Positions 32,990 to 45,784 of a DNA stretch of 64,000 nt are shown one piece after another. Source of the DNA: Clitoria ternatea (Eukaryota > Streptophyta > Magnoliopsida > Fabales > Fabaceae). Every line of letters starts with the position of its first letter. Positions within the stretch are counted from its first letter, which is position 1. The notes below the pieces were generated by a model, which was given only the letters and a program-made list of their open reading frames with translations, searched no databases and had not been told where the DNA came from. The DNA lies in assembly GCA_037962975.1 (NCBI GenBank), contig CM075669.1, positions 246,797,351 through 246,861,350 on the forward strand, in the 5' to 3' direction. The translations under genes were made by a program, and so were the position numbers.

Positions 32990-34616
32990 GTGTTACTTTG
33001 AGGATCGAGATAAGAATAAGGTCATTCATATAAAAAAAAAATGATTACGAATTCATAACAACGTGATTTTATGAGTCAATGAAATTCCAAAGGAGGGTCA
33101 GATATTTTTCGTGTAGATAACTTCTTCCCCAAACGTTATTTTTTTCCCATTATGGCACTCTCTTATATGGACACTTACAGGGGTGCCCTTTCCTTCCAAT
33201 TAAGGAGCCATTTACTACATGGGCATCAAGAAAAGACCAAAATGCTTTGGATAAGTCAACACCGACCTCATAAGGTTTTCCTTTCTCCTTCCAATTGTAG
33301 TGTCATTACCATTAAAAATGCTAACCACTTTCTTATGATTAAGGAATTAAACATAAAAATATATTTAAAATTATTATTAATACAAGTCATTTGTGATTTT
33401 TAAGATAAACTTTCATAATTTTTACAATAAAAACAATAATTTAATTATGATACATGGTTTATAATGTCAACTAAATATTAATGATTACATTGTTTAAAAT
33501 ATTTATTTTTGTGATGACTTAATTCATAATATAAATTATCGATGGTTTAAATTTTTAATTAAAATTTAATATTAATATAAAGTTTAAGGATTTGGGTCCT
33601 TAGCTGCATTTTTAAATGTTTTGTTTTAATAATCAATATAAAAAATGACTACATACACTGTACAGTCATCCAACCGTAAAAATCCGGATTCGAAACTTAT
33701 AAACCTTTGAAGGAGTTTTTTTTACCTATTCTAACTCTTTCCCAATTTCCTTAATTTTTTTCCTTATTTCCCCTTTGGACAATGCTATCAGAAAAAGCAA
33801 AATATCGGATTTTGAAGACTCCATCAAAGAAAAAATCTGTGAACTTTTAATAATAAGATACATAGACCTGATTATGGTAGAGGGTCAAATATAAAATTAA
33901 TACGTTGTCCCACGCTGCGAGTTTGGCAAAGAAAAAAACATATCTCACGTGTATGGCTAAAAGCCTAAAACTACAGGAAGAATCGTCCATGAATACTGCG
34001 AGACGCCACTGATAAAAGTGGTGGTAAGGGACTTCTTGGTGGTTGGGTTGGGTCTAGTCTATTTTCAGTCAATCAAAAAAGGGTAAAATGGGCCAATCAT
34101 ATTTTTAAAAATAAATAAAAATTAATTTTATATTTATTTAATTACAATTTTTATATGATTTTTTAAATATGTATATTGTTTTTGTGGATTATAAGAAAAA
34201 ATAACTCATTACAAAAAATTATTTTACATTAAAAATAAAATTTTAATAAAAATAATTAAAAAATATAAAAAAAGAAGAAAGTGAATTAGCCCGTCAACCC
34301 ACCTTAAATGAGTCGGGTCCAAATTTTTAACTTGTTTTTCTTTTGTGGCTCAGTAAGGTTCTTTGACCCACTTTGCCAATGATATTAGCACATTATCTTT
34401 ATTTTACTATGTGGTTTCCTTTTTAAAGTAACAATATAAGATAAATTACCATAAAATAAAATAAATTTGAATTACAGTGCATTTAAAAAAATCAAAGATC
34501 TTCTTTCACCAATTTATAGCCAAGACTAATTCTTAATACATTTTTCTTAACAAATTATTCATGTTATGTAATATGCACCGAGATATATTTAATGTACAAA
34601 TTAATTGTTAAAGATA

Positions 34617-34647
<31 letters not shown>

Positions 34648-34984
34648 CAAAAGTTATTGTTGAAAGATTAAAATATTTATTTATGTTTTTTCTTTGATAA
34701 TAAAAATCAAATGGAATTAAATTACTAATTTTACATAATACTCTGAAATTAAAATATTAATGTCAATGTGAATGTTTGACAGATCATTAATATATGGTCG
34801 TGTTGACCAATTTTTTAAGTTTTCAAATTTTCAAAGAAAAGTATTTTGAAAGTCTAAAACCAAATTTACTTATATTTATAGAGACAAAAACAAAGTATTT
34901 AAGCCAATATTTTTTATATTAGTAATTTATGTAAATAATAACAAATAATACAAGAAAGAGATATAAATGGTATTTATTAAAAAT
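32990..34984. other. AT-rich region upstream of the trihelix gene
   Basis: Holds the presumed promoter of the - strand gene. A G-box-like CACGTG lies near 33947, about 980 bp from the start codon. A TA run is at 34617-34643. No supported ORF; the + frame at 33152-33403 has no recognised domain. Confidence 0.5.
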
Positions 34985-35330
34985 GAGGTTGAATATGTTT
35001 TTGGTCTTATATTTTTTAAATTTTTAATTTTTATTTCTCGGTTATTTTTTATTGGTTTTTGTTTTTATATTAAAATTGGTTTCTAAAATACGACACTATT
35101 AACTCCACCAGTAACTAAATTAATGAAATATTATGTCATATGTATTTTGTTCTGTCTCTATAACTTATTTTGCTTTTTAAATTTTCAAAATGAATTATAT
35201 TTTCTTTGTCAACACTTTTAAAGATCAATTAACATATTACAATAATATAAGGACTAAAATCAATAAAAAAATAATCAAAAACTAAACCAAAAATTCATAT
35301 AAACATAGAGGCCAATTATATATTTAACTC
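34985..35330. mobile_element. MITE with imperfect TIRs and 8-bp target duplication
   Basis: The left end GAGGTTGAATATGTTTTTGG and the right end CCAATTATATATTTAACTC are imperfect inverted repeats. They are flanked by TTAAAAAT at 34977-34984 and 35331-35338. 346 bp, noncoding. The end sequence resembles a common legume MITE (GGTTAAATATGTTTTTGG); this is from memory. Confidence 0.75.
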
Positions 35331-35338
35331 TTAAAAAT

Positions 35339-35829
35339 ATTATCACAAAATTAGACTATAGATGCCATAACTCTATCAAAAAGGATTTAGTGGGTTGAAC
35401 AATATGGGTAAATTATTGTGAACCTAGCATATGTTTAATTATTGTCGCAACTAAAAAAAATCTCATCACCTTTGCCACATAACCCTTAGCAATATCAAAG
35501 TAGATTCAAGGCTTGTCTGAGTAAATAACACAATAAACATTTCATAAAAGTAAATCACAGTTATTCATATGTTTCGGACTCATGTGTCGTGGTTTTTTAT
35601 TTCTTATTTCTTATGTGTTTTGATGTTCTAATCTAATGTACTGGTTTTTTTTTGTTACTTTAACTAAAGATTAAGTTTATTTTTTCCTTCTGAACTAAAT
35701 ATTAAGTTACTAGTTAAAGCTAGTAACTCTTATTAGTTGTAGCAATTTTTTTTTGACATGGTTATTACATTTATTTCAATAAAATGTTAAAGTACCAATT
35801 TTAGTGACGTGACTTATCTTTGATATTAT
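35339..35829. other. AT-rich spacer before the CACTA coding remnants
   Basis: No ORF. No CACTA terminus (CACTAC...) could be found here although the element's 3' end is expected on this side, so that end may be deleted. Confidence 0.5.
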
Positions 35830-36645
35830 TAAAAATCATACCCTCTGCCCACTGGTAATCACGCTGTAAAATGAAATGAGAAATCAAAATTAATAACAGG
35901 TCTATTTTACAAATCAAGTCACAACAAATGAGCTAGGAACTTACCGAGAAGGTGTCAAACCACCTATCTTGTACAACCTTCCCAGCATCTGTCCAAGATA
36001 TATATGGACCATCCCACTGGGCCTTCAAAACCTTAGTAATTGCTTTGGTAGTGCGACTACTATCAACAAAGCTGTAATGACAACAATTATGTTAGGAGTA
36101 AAACAACACACAATCTAGGGAGACCCCCAAAATTTTGGCAGAGTCTCCCCTGTAAATGTAACATTTCCAAGTTTAAATAGTTACCCTGTTATAAACAGAA
36201 GAGTGCCCAGTACAATTCAATCTATACAAGTACTAATTAAAGTAACATCCAATAAACCAACAAGTCTTTCCACTAAAGTTTAATATAAAGTATTATACAA
36301 ATAACATAAAAGTATTTGAGGTTTAGTCACTTACTCGTCTCCGACCGGCACGGGTACCAACATGGGCAGAGGGGATGCCGGAGGTGGGGTCGCCTGATGG
36401 CCATGGTCCTCCAAGCCACCAGCTCCAGGACTCTACTCTGGGGTGGTCAGTCGGGGTGATGGGGTGGTCTGCAGTGGTGGTGGTGGTGGTGGAGTGGTCT
36501 GCAATAGCGGTGGTGGTGGTGGTGATGGAGTGCTCTGCTGTAGTGGTGATGGAGTAGTCTGTTGTCCTGGGGTAGGAGTCCCCTGCCGGGATGTCGGGGT
36601 CCTGAACCCACCACCCCTACTGAAGGGCAGTCGACGTCCCGTCAT
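35830..36645 (-). pseudogene. CACTA TNP1-like ORF (exons about 36645-36335, 36070-35945, 35863-35830)
   Basis: Starts MTGRRLPFSRGGGF, then a Pro/Thr/Gln-rich tract with repeated TPSP and PPPPP; one TAG at 36435 interrupts it. After a GTAAGT donor, the second exon reads KAITKVLKAQWDGPYISW and VVQDRWFDTF, the plant En/Spm transposase-accessory pattern. A third short exon reads DYQWAEG and is then lost. It would be the DNA-binding accessory protein of the CACTA system. Confidence 0.6.
36125..36220. repeat. Direct repeat copy 1 (partner 41144-41232)
   Basis: Shares AAATTTTGGCAGAGTCTCCC and CTGTTAYAWACAGAA-type blocks with 41144-41232 in the same orientation, about 5 kb away. It lies in the TNP1-like intron; the partner lies upstream of TNP2. 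Confidence 0.7.
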
Positions 36646-36659
36646 CTGTGGATAAAATC

Positions 36660-37330
36660 ATGAAAAGAAAGGTTAGTCTCAGGATATATATAAACCTATG
36701 TAACATTTTGTTTAACGACTACATACTCTGTGTCTGTTTCAGTTTCAAATTCCCCCTCAGTTTCAGTGTCACTGTAGTTATCTGTTTGAACAAGTTCATC
36801 AGTATCCAAATCAGCCCTAGACCGTTTTGATCGAGAGACAAGGTCTTTGTCAATGTGTTCACCCCCCGTAGTGGCGAGTGTCTCATCCATTATGACTGGA
36901 TCAATGTTGAACAACAAATTGGCATCGTTGAGCTCGTGTGGTGCAAGCTGATAAGCGTCATCGACCTCCTCGGAGACATTGTCAGTGATCTGACTTCGGG
37001 CCTTGGCCTTGATTACTACATACCAGTCCCGATGTCCTCCCGGGAAGTCAGTGTAATAAACCTGCTCAGCTTGTTGGGCAAAAATGAAGGGATCAAACCC
37101 TTTATATCTACCATTCTTCTTGACCTCAACTAAGCCGTAGTTGTTGTCAACCTTTGTTCCAACCGTTTTACAGATAACAAACTGTTTACCCACTCATGCA
37201 ACATAATCACTCTTAACGATAGCGATAGTGTTGCGGGCTAGCCTTGAGTCACACTTAAAGGCATATGAGGAATCCGAATAGACCACCACAGGGTCTGTGC
37301 CTACCCAAAGGCAACCCTTCTATCTGGTCC
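36660..37330 (-). pseudogene. C-terminal part of the TNP2-like ORF (DUF4216-like)
   Basis: VVVYSDSSYAFKCDSRLARN is followed by VGKQFVICKTVGTKVDNNYG and DPFIFAQQAEQVYYTDFPGG, then RDWYVVIKAKARS. This last region corresponds to the domain of unknown function found at the C-terminus of plant CACTA transposases. The tail is acidic (DTETEGEFETETDTE). Confidence 0.65.
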
Positions 37331-37339
37331 AGCGTTACA

Positions 37340-38745
37340 GGTCCCCTGCAGGTCTGTAAGCTTTCATATGCAAATGTTATGCATAAACATCAACTATATT
37401 CCATTCTCATCATCAATTAAGCTCCCCTAGCTTGTCAATAGTATCACTATATGATATACCACAGTTTCCTTAATTCAACTAATGCATAGCAAGTAAACTA
37501 ATTCATCTATCAACATCAATACATCATAATTATCAATCACACATATGAATGGATTCACAAGTAGATCATCATCACATTATATCATCAAGTGTCTCATACA
37601 AAATCAATACAATAGGGGATAATCACGCAATCCACACATGTCATTAGCACACAATCAAGTATATGAATTTAATCACACTTCGAACTGTCCCCTAATCCAT
37701 TCCTAACTCATGCATTTAAGATATATAATACTTCCTGTACCTGGAATCGACGATTCCCAAAGCTTAAATGCTTCCCGAACATTTTGATTCTATTCCCGAT
37801 CACTAGCTTCCAAAGCCAATAATTCCTAAAATTAACAACAATTAATCTTAAGGACCCAAACGTTACTATATATATGAGCTAAAATTACTAATTCCTTACA
37901 GTAACGATAATTATCAACTTACCAAATAGTGTTGATACGGTTCTGACACTTGATTCCGTAAGACCCAACGCTGTCCACTACTTCTAAACAGTTTGAAAGC
38001 AACCTATAACCATGAAAATCAATCAATTTGAAGCCTAGGGCAAAGAACCAAGCCAAACCGAAACAATGGTTCATCTCAATGCTTACTGATGATGAAAGAA
38101 ATCAAAACCCCAAGGTATCAAATGCTGCCCAAGGGTTCAAGGTAGTTCCAAATAGTCCCTAAGCAATAGAAATTGAAAGGGTTAAGCCTAAATTCATGAA
38201 ACAGAGCTAGAGCAAAATAATGAGTCATTGAATTCACGTTTCTAACAACCAAGTAATAGAACCCCAAATTCCACAAAGTTGCCTACACGCCTATTGGGTT
38301 TCAAATGACCTAAAGTTCATGGAATTTATAAGGAGTTAAAGAGTGGGGTTCAAGAATTGCCAAAACCAAACATAGGGTTGTAAACCATACCTTCAACATT
38401 AAGAAATTAGAGGTTCTCCTTAGCCTTCCATGGCTACCACAAGAATAAGAGGGAGAAACAAAGCTTGATTTCACTTTGCCTTGATGGGAGGTTTAGAAGA
38501 AGATAATGAAGTGGGGATTGTGGTAACCACGGGTGGAGAAAGTGGAATAAAAATTTGGCTCCTTTCTCCTTCTTTCTAGCATGCATACGGTGAGAGAGAG
38601 AAAGTGAATTGAGAGAAATAGTGAAATTGAAATTAAGAAAGGAAGGGTAATTTCAACATTTCCCGCGTCCAGTTAATTTCTGAAATCAATCAGGTAACTT
38701 CCCGTTACCCGAAACGTACCCCGGTTGATTTCAAAAATTAACATA
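37340..38745. other. Noncoding sequence replacing the middle of the TNP2-like ORF
   Basis: Several hundred codons of the transposase are missing between 38752 and 37330. In their place is AT-rich, noncoding DNA, with purine-rich GAGAGAGAGAAAGTG at 38590-38610. It could be an inserted solo LTR, but no target duplication was found. Confidence 0.45.
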
Positions 38746-38751
38746 ACCGCC

Positions 38752-40539
38752 TCAAATTAATTTAACATTCCTAGAACACCAAATCGGAAGGTCTAGACGA
38801 CTCTTCTCGTTGTCCTTTGTTCTCCCTTTGATGTCCATAACAGTGTCAAAAATATTCATGAAAACGTTACGTTCAGTGTGCATGACATCAATGTTGTGTC
38901 TTAACAACAAGTCTTTCCAATATGGCAAATCCCACAAGACACTCTGCTTCACCCAGTGGTGTTCCTTACCGTAACCCGCAAACTCCTTAACACTCTTGTC
39001 CCAGATGTAAGGATACTCTTCGACCCTCTGCCAAACCCGTGCACCAGATAACCTACGGGGTGGAGGTTCATTAACAACCTTGTTCTTCTTAAAAGCGGTT
39101 TTGTTCCTCCTAAACGGGTGATCCAACGGTAGAAACTTTCTATGATAGTCAAAGAAACTTGTCTTGCCACTAACAGGGAGTGATTCCCCCCCGGTATGTT
39201 CCATGCATACAGGGCAAGCAAGCTTCCCAGACGTGGACCATCCAGAAAGCATACCATAGGCCGGGAAGTCGTTAATAGTCCACATCAAAATAGCACGCAT
39301 CATAAAGTTGTTCTTCAAAGACGCATCGTATGTCATTACCCCGACATCCCATAATTGTGATAACTCTTCAACCAACGGTTGCAAAAACACGTCTATGTTC
39401 GCCTTTGGATTTTTGGGTCCTGGAACCAGTATAGATAGAAACATGACCTCCCTCTTCATACACATATCAGGAGGCAGATTGTATGGGGTCAGGATGACTG
39501 GCCAACAAGAGTAAGCTCTTCCGTATTAACCGAACGGGTTAAACCCATCAGTACATAAGCCAAGTCTTACATTGCGCGGCTCGCCTGAAAAGTCCGGATA
39601 TAGCTCATCCAAACACTTCCATGCTTTCCCGTCGGAAGGATGGCAAAGAAACCCCTCTTGTGTTCGGTTCAGAGCATGCCAATGCATGTGTTTTGCCGTG
39701 GACAATGAGGCATACAGGCGTTGAAGACGCGGTGTTATAGGGAAGTACCACATTTTCTTCCTGGCCGTCCGGGTTAGCTTCCCTTTCCTTTTAATGGTCT
39801 TGTAGCGTTCCTCATTACAATGCAGACATTTTGTGACACTCTTGTCTGCAAACTCATTTCTGAACAGCATACATCCACCAACACAACACTCTATCTTCAC
39901 ACAACCCAACCCCAAGTTTGCTACTTGTTTCTTAGCACGGTACAGGTTTGCTGGCATTCTGTGATTACTAGGCATGGTGGAACCCATCAGACTGACCATC
40001 CTATCAAAACAACCTCCAGAAAGATTATAATCTGCCTTTAGGCTTAAAGCAGCTAGGGAGGCGGATAACTCAGTGTGACTGTTGCACCCGTCCCACAATG
40101 GAGTCTGAGCCGCCGCCAACAAATCATAAAATCTCTTCACATCCGGATTAGGATCCTCCTCTACATTGTCAGAGTCCCCATGACCTGCTTGGTCATTATG
40201 TTCCAGCATACGCCCGGTGGAGGGTCCAACATGATCCATCACCATTTGTTCTATGTTGTTGTACGTATCCCTGTTTCCTCCAACCTCGTAGTAAGACTGT
40301 TGCACGGTTACGTCTGATGGTCTACGCGGTAACTGCTCACCATGGTTGTACCAGCAGTGGTATGTTTCCATGAACCCTTTCTCAGTTAGGTGGCACATGA
40401 CATCATCCGCGTATTCAAAACTCATGCATTTGCACCTTGAGCATGGACAACGGATCTTCTGAGTCACTTCAAATCCAGGCGTGTTTGCCGTAGCGAATGG
40501 AATGAACTCCAATAGCCCCATCATAAACTCCTCAGTCAC
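38752..40539 (-). pseudogene. CACTA TNP2-like transposase, N-terminal and core part
   Basis: 40539-39526 is open: FEVTQKIRCPCSRCKCMSF is the transposase-associated Cys-rich domain, and KCLHCNEERYK and RKKMWYFPITPRLQRLYAS lead into the transposase core, ending DGFNPFG and a TAA. The frame continues at 39465 with VPGPKNPKANIDVFLQPL, WTINDFPAYGMLSGWSTSG, LACPVCMEHTGG and HNIDVMHTERNVFMNIFDTV (the core's acidic residues). It stops where the ORF is replaced by noncoding DNA. It would catalyse excision and insertion of CACTA elements; not functional here. Confidence 0.8.
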
Positions 40540-40740
40540 TCACCGATTGCGATCTAGTCGGTTGTACATCCATCGCCGATTTGCCGGTACCTCCATTTAT
40601 AATATCTAACAAGCACGATTTCTGTTACTTTAAATTATTGTAATTTTATTTGACTATCGGTTGTGAATCACTCTCTATCTCTTTGATGTTACAAATTGGT
40701 AGGGCCCTATCCCATTCGGGATGAATATGCAACCATCTGT

Positions 40741-40960
40741 AACCCATCGATGTTGTATATGGTCTATCTTGTGTCATTGATATTCATTTAAAATTTCGGC
40801 AGCATTTCGCATTGGTCCCCGAGTACACAGAGATACGTACGGTATGAACACCGCACGCAGACATGCACCCTGGGGACAATACGAAATACCATAGTCGAAA
40901 TTTCAAATGAACATTCATTCAATGTCTCAAGATAGACCACATACAACATTGATGGGTTAC
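40741..40960. repeat. Large inverted repeat (hairpin) upstream of TNP2
   Basis: 40741-40820 and 40872-40960 are inverse copies with moderate divergence: GATGTTGTATATGGTCTATC against its complement near 40940, and ATTGGTCCCC against GGGGACAAT. They are separated by about 50 bases. Weaker pairing continues outward to about 40690 and 41010. A transcript would fold into a long stem. Confidence 0.75.
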
Positions 40961-41284
40961 ACCCTACAGGTTACAAATTCATACCAAACTGTCCAACCGG
41001 GACAATTCAAGATCCAACACAACACGGTACATCGACCGGTTGTTTTAAAACTTGAACGGGAATCTAATGGGTACACACACTACTAAACCCTACATTATTA
41101 ACATTGAGTTTTATTTTTTAAGTTCCCTAAGAAAGGGAGCCTGCCGAAATTTTGGCAGAGTCTCCCCTGTAAACTAGACATTTCCCAAAATTAAAAACGG
41201 CCTGTTACATACAGAAAACTTCCCAGTATTGATAATTATATATGCTACGCGTTGTATGTGATATTGAGAGGTATTAAGTCCTAA

Positions 41285-41515
41285 ATCATGTTATCAACAC
41301 ACAAAACCAATTCCTAATGAGCTCTGCTCTCCACTAACAAACAACATTACACATGCATAAAAAATCATGTTATCAGCACACAAAACCAATTCCTAATGAG
41401 CTCTGCTCTCCACTAACAAACAACATTACACATGTATAAAACACATTATAAACACATCAAAACCAATTCCTAATGAGCTTTGCTCTCTACTAACAAACAA
41501 TAATTGACATGCATA
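41285..41515. repeat. 79-bp tandem repeat, three copies
   Basis: Copies start at 41285, 41364 and about 41442, each containing AACCAATTCCTAATGAGCT and CTAACAAACAA. The first two are almost identical; the third has diverged. Confidence 0.85.
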
Positions 41516-41783
41516 CACATATCGGGAAAGTCAGCGTTAGGGGATTACCTAGGGTTTTTTGTCAGCGATGAATACGAAGCTGAATAGATACGATCAGAGA
41601 CCACGCGTGATGTGTGTTACTCTGCATGACAAACCAAGAAGTCGTTAGACAGTTACAAGTAGCAAGGAAACTAAACAAAGAGAGACACACAAAGCAAACT
41701 ATCTAGCAATATAGAATTTTCCATTTTTCAAAATAATTGAACTCCCAACTTTCATTCAGTTAAAAAAAACAGTGAATCTTATC

Positions 41784-42195
41784 CATGGATAACTCTTCCT
41801 CTGTGGTTTTCCATGACACTGCTCATCACAATAATAACAACAAGCTTCAACCTTCAGATTCTGACTCTTCCAATGACCCAAACTTGCATATGACAGGTTT
41901 AGGCCTTTCTTCTCAACCCATGGATTGGAATCAACCATCCTTGTTGTAAGTGCAAACTAAACTACTCTTACTATATATATTTCGAGTCAAATACACACAC
42001 ACAAACAAATTTTACAACCCACCAAAAAAATGTTTTTTTTCTAACAACTTTGACCTATCATTTTATTCTTTGATGACTTTGCAATTTAACATAGTAGGGA
42101 AGAGTGATTATAAATTGATTTATTTGATTGATCAATGTTCATAAGCTAAGAACTGTGACTTTTTGTTTGATGGTGATAGACGAGGAGAGAAGGGT
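41784..42195 (+). pseudogene. 5' end of an unidentified plant gene (exon 41784-41946, next exon from 42181)
   Basis: An ATG at 41784 opens an in-frame exon reading MDNSSSVVFHDTAHHNNNNK, then SDSDSSNDPNLHMTGLGLSS, ending at a GTAAGT donor at 41947. A possible second exon starts after GGTGATAG at 42181 and continues the frame as RGEK. The Ser/Asn/His-rich composition and a SQPMDWNQPSLL segment look like the N-terminus of a plant transcription factor, but I do not recognise the family. Nothing further of the gene is visible. It may be a fragment captured by the CACTA element, or a host gene destroyed by it. Confidence 0.45.
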
Positions 42196-45100
42196 ACAGT
42201 AACATTAACTTTTTTGATGTAATATTAACTTTTTTTTCTAACCCGGGTCACCTAAAACCCACCTTAAGCCGGGTTGCCTCATAAGTTACAACCCATTTTG
42301 ACGCCTCTAGCTGAGGCGCCATGCAACACCACCCCCTGTACAATAAACCTTAGCATAAGCTTAAAAGAAAAAGGTATTTTTTTTTGTCAAAATTAAGTTA
42401 TGATTGTTTAAAAAAATAAATTTACAGTAACACCTTACTTCTAACACTCAATGGATAAGTTCACAGTCTCTATTAATAAGTTGTTTTGTCAATGTCAATT
42501 TTAAAAAAATGTCACATATTATTAATTTATTTCTTATTTTAAAAAACTTAGGCTTTTTATTTGCTTGATTAACAACAAATTGTAATTTTGATTTTCAAAA
42601 AATTAAATAAAATAACAATTGGGTTAAAAGAGATTACCCACAGTAAAAATACACCACATTGCAAATTCCAACGAACTTTATTTGTAACACAAATTTGAAT
42701 CTTGAAATCATTTTTTTAAGAAACCTTTATCTAAATAGCTTTTTTATTTCAAGCTTAATATCTTTAATAGTTATTTTTAACTAAGAATTTCATCAATTCA
42801 ATAGCCTCAAAACTATTTTTTTAAAGCGCAAACATCAACAAAATTTTTTCTAGAGACAAAATAAGATTGAAACCCTATAGTAATTCTGTTAAGTAGTATC
42901 TCATAATAGTTTTATGTTTGAGAGAGTAGGCCTTGAATAACAAAGAAAGGTAACCAAACCTTGCTTGAGAGGTCTATTTTTCAAGAGACAAACATCTTTA
43001 TCATTCAAAGGATTCAACCCTGAGAGGTCATTTTAAAGTAAAGCATAGCGTGACAAAGTGTGTGCTTTTGGTTTTCAAATAGCCGACCATACCCTCATTC
43101 CACTCTTTATTAAAAGATGAGATTTGAGAATGTGTTATGACACTCCCCTCTCTTTGGGTCCTCTTACAGCTATCCTTACTCAATATAACCCTAAATCTTC
43201 TTTGTTCTCTTCCCCACATTCTCTGCTCTTTGCATATTAGGTGTCAACACATGTTCAATTATGCACTTCCCTCACAATGTCCCCTTATGCTACAGTGATA
43301 TATTTAAGTGCAAAAAAGTTACAAGATTTCACATACACAATTGTTCATTTGATGTGACACTTCTACACACATCCAATTCTTACCTACCTTTCTTGTATGC
43401 AACAAGTGAGCAATGCTACTCTCACCCTTGCAAATGAGCCAGCTCTCACCCTTGCAAGACATGTTCATGCACCTACAGAAACCATATTGATTCCATTTTG
43501 GACAAATGGGGTTGCCTAAATTACTTGGGGCCCACGATATAATTTTTTGTAGGCAAAGTCAGCATTTTTATGCAATTGCACCTAACTTACTACATCTTGG
43601 ACCACCTAGGTGCAGGCTTGTTTGGCTTGGCTAGAATGTGGTACACGTGTAGTAACTGTTATTCTTATTCTTTGTTCTAGAGAGATTAGGGAATGTTGAG
43701 TTTGGTTGACATGGGCAATTTGGATCGGATCTTAATGAAAAGGAAAAAGAAACAAAAAAAAAGAGATGGAAATGGAGATCAAGTGCTGCAATGTGTAATT
43801 AGAAGATGAGAAGCAGGATGAGATTTCAAGTGGGTGCAGCTCAGATCCAATGGGCTGTGTTGGGATAATATTGGAGTATTGGAGGGGTTTATATTGTTTA
43901 GGTGTACCCAGCGCTGTTTTAGCTAGTATGATTTTTTCATATATTTGTAATATACAAATTCCAATTTTCAATTCAAAGGGAACAATTGAATGAAAAATCT
44001 TCAATTTAAAATGGATGAAAACGGTGCAGCCTAGCCTGTTCCTTGAGTCTATATGTTTTACACTTCATACTATATATGGCTTTGTCTTTATCCATGAAGC
44101 AAATGGCATTATAGGCACAACAGAAACAATAGAAGTTTCAATAAAATACACAAAACATAAAACGGCTGTGCTAATAACAAGTTGATGCATGGAATTTTAT
44201 ATTAGAGATTAATGAATCCTCTAACAAGCCTTATATTGAAAGTGGAGTTAATATTTTAGAAGAGGAACACTACCTTGGTTTAAGTTTTACTCTATACATT
44301 TTCTAAGTTTTACTTTGTACCTAGATTTTTCTACCCCTTTTTTACCTATTTTCTCCTGGTGTAGTTCTATATCAATCTCAGCAAAATGGAAAGAAAGTAC
44401 ACCTGAACAGAAGGATAATAAGTCTTGAATCTTAATAATTGTTTTATGAAAATATCTATTTTAGTATCTTGTTTGGATTAGAATTTTTCCTGTAAAGAAT
44501 TTGATTTGTTTACTCCAAGTTGATTAACACACTCTTTCCTATTCAATTACTTGTTTTCTCTTTCTTAGATAATTGAACAATTTAATAAACTGAACATTAG
44601 GCTATTAGTGATGTGGTTGACACAGGTTCATACCAACCCAAATTATTCCCTAATTATTCCTGCTAAGTTTAAAAATTAAACAGAAATTAATTATTCCTAT
44701 TAATTTTAAAAATTAATGAACCAGGTCACAGATAGGAATGAGCCTTAGTTCAGAAATTAAGCAGTTATGTATATCCAGTACTGTTACTAGACATAAGCTG
44801 AAAAGAAAAGGTTACCCAATGATAGACCCGCCTAAACTCAGTAAATGTCCAAAGCCTTTGGCTCCGTTACTCACGTTTACATCTAAAACACTAGCAAAGA
44901 ACCACACTGCCCTTCTCTCTATGACACCTGGCCCAGTAAATACTTCAATCAACTAAATAACCCTTTCAAGCATAATTAACTTGCCAAATCAGAAAGTTCT
45001 TCCACTCTTTCCCACTCTGCCCTGTTTTATTTCTACTGGTATAAACCTTCTAGATTTTGGGCTTTGGTTTGAACAGTTAGTCAACTGAACTTGATTTTCT

Positions 45101-45400
45101 CCGCCATTTACAGATACAGCTGGGCCTTAACTCTAGTTGTTTCAATTGGGATTTGTAAGAATGATGTGGTGTGTTGGGATTGTTTGTAATGTTTAGCACT
45201 ATGAATTTGGTGTTACTTTTGTTGAAATAAATATAAACTGGGATTAGAGCAAAACATTGCATGAAATGATTATTTCAAATGTCAACTTCCCTTTTTCCTG
45301 TTACTTACTTCAGCAAATGTGCATGCATAGAGACAAGAAACCCTACACAGGTTTAATAACCAGTACATATAGAGACAAGAAAAATAAAAGGAATGATGTA
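42196..45400. other. Noncoding DNA between the gene fragment and the CACTA terminal block
   Basis: AT-rich. Short frames on both strands (43219-43028, 44004-43732, 44738-44956, 45262-45077) show no recognisable domain. Parts resemble plant promoter sequence (CT-rich, with TATATATGG near 44073). Confidence 0.4.
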
Positions 45401-45784
45401 TATTACCTGCAGTCACGAAGAGGGAGCCGGTGGAGAAGACACCGTGGCTCTCAAATGACGGAGGGAAGGGAGCCTCAAATGCTCAAAAATTCCAACGGAG
45501 AGGGTGGAGGGAGACGGTGGTTTGTCACTGTGGTCGGAGACGGTGGCTTGAAGCTTGACGAGACGATGGTTCAGTGGTAAGGGGGAGACGCTGGTTCGAA
45601 GCTTTGGGAGACGGTGGTTCGGTGGCTCAGGAGAGAGACTAATGGAGGTAGGGCTTGGGGGCAGAGTCAGAGAGAGGGAGAGATACAGAGGAAGAGGGGA
45701 GACTGTCAGAGACGAAGGAGTCTGAGGGAGGAAGAGAGATGAGGGAGGGTTTAAGGCAAATGATTGGGGAAAATGGGCTCTGTC

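Noticed and set aside
36375..36655. + strand Gly/Val-rich ORFs
   Set aside because: Antisense of the proline-rich TNP1-like exon.
37340..38745. Solo LTR inside the CACTA transposase
   Set aside because: Suggestive noncoding composition, but no matching ends or target duplication could be found.
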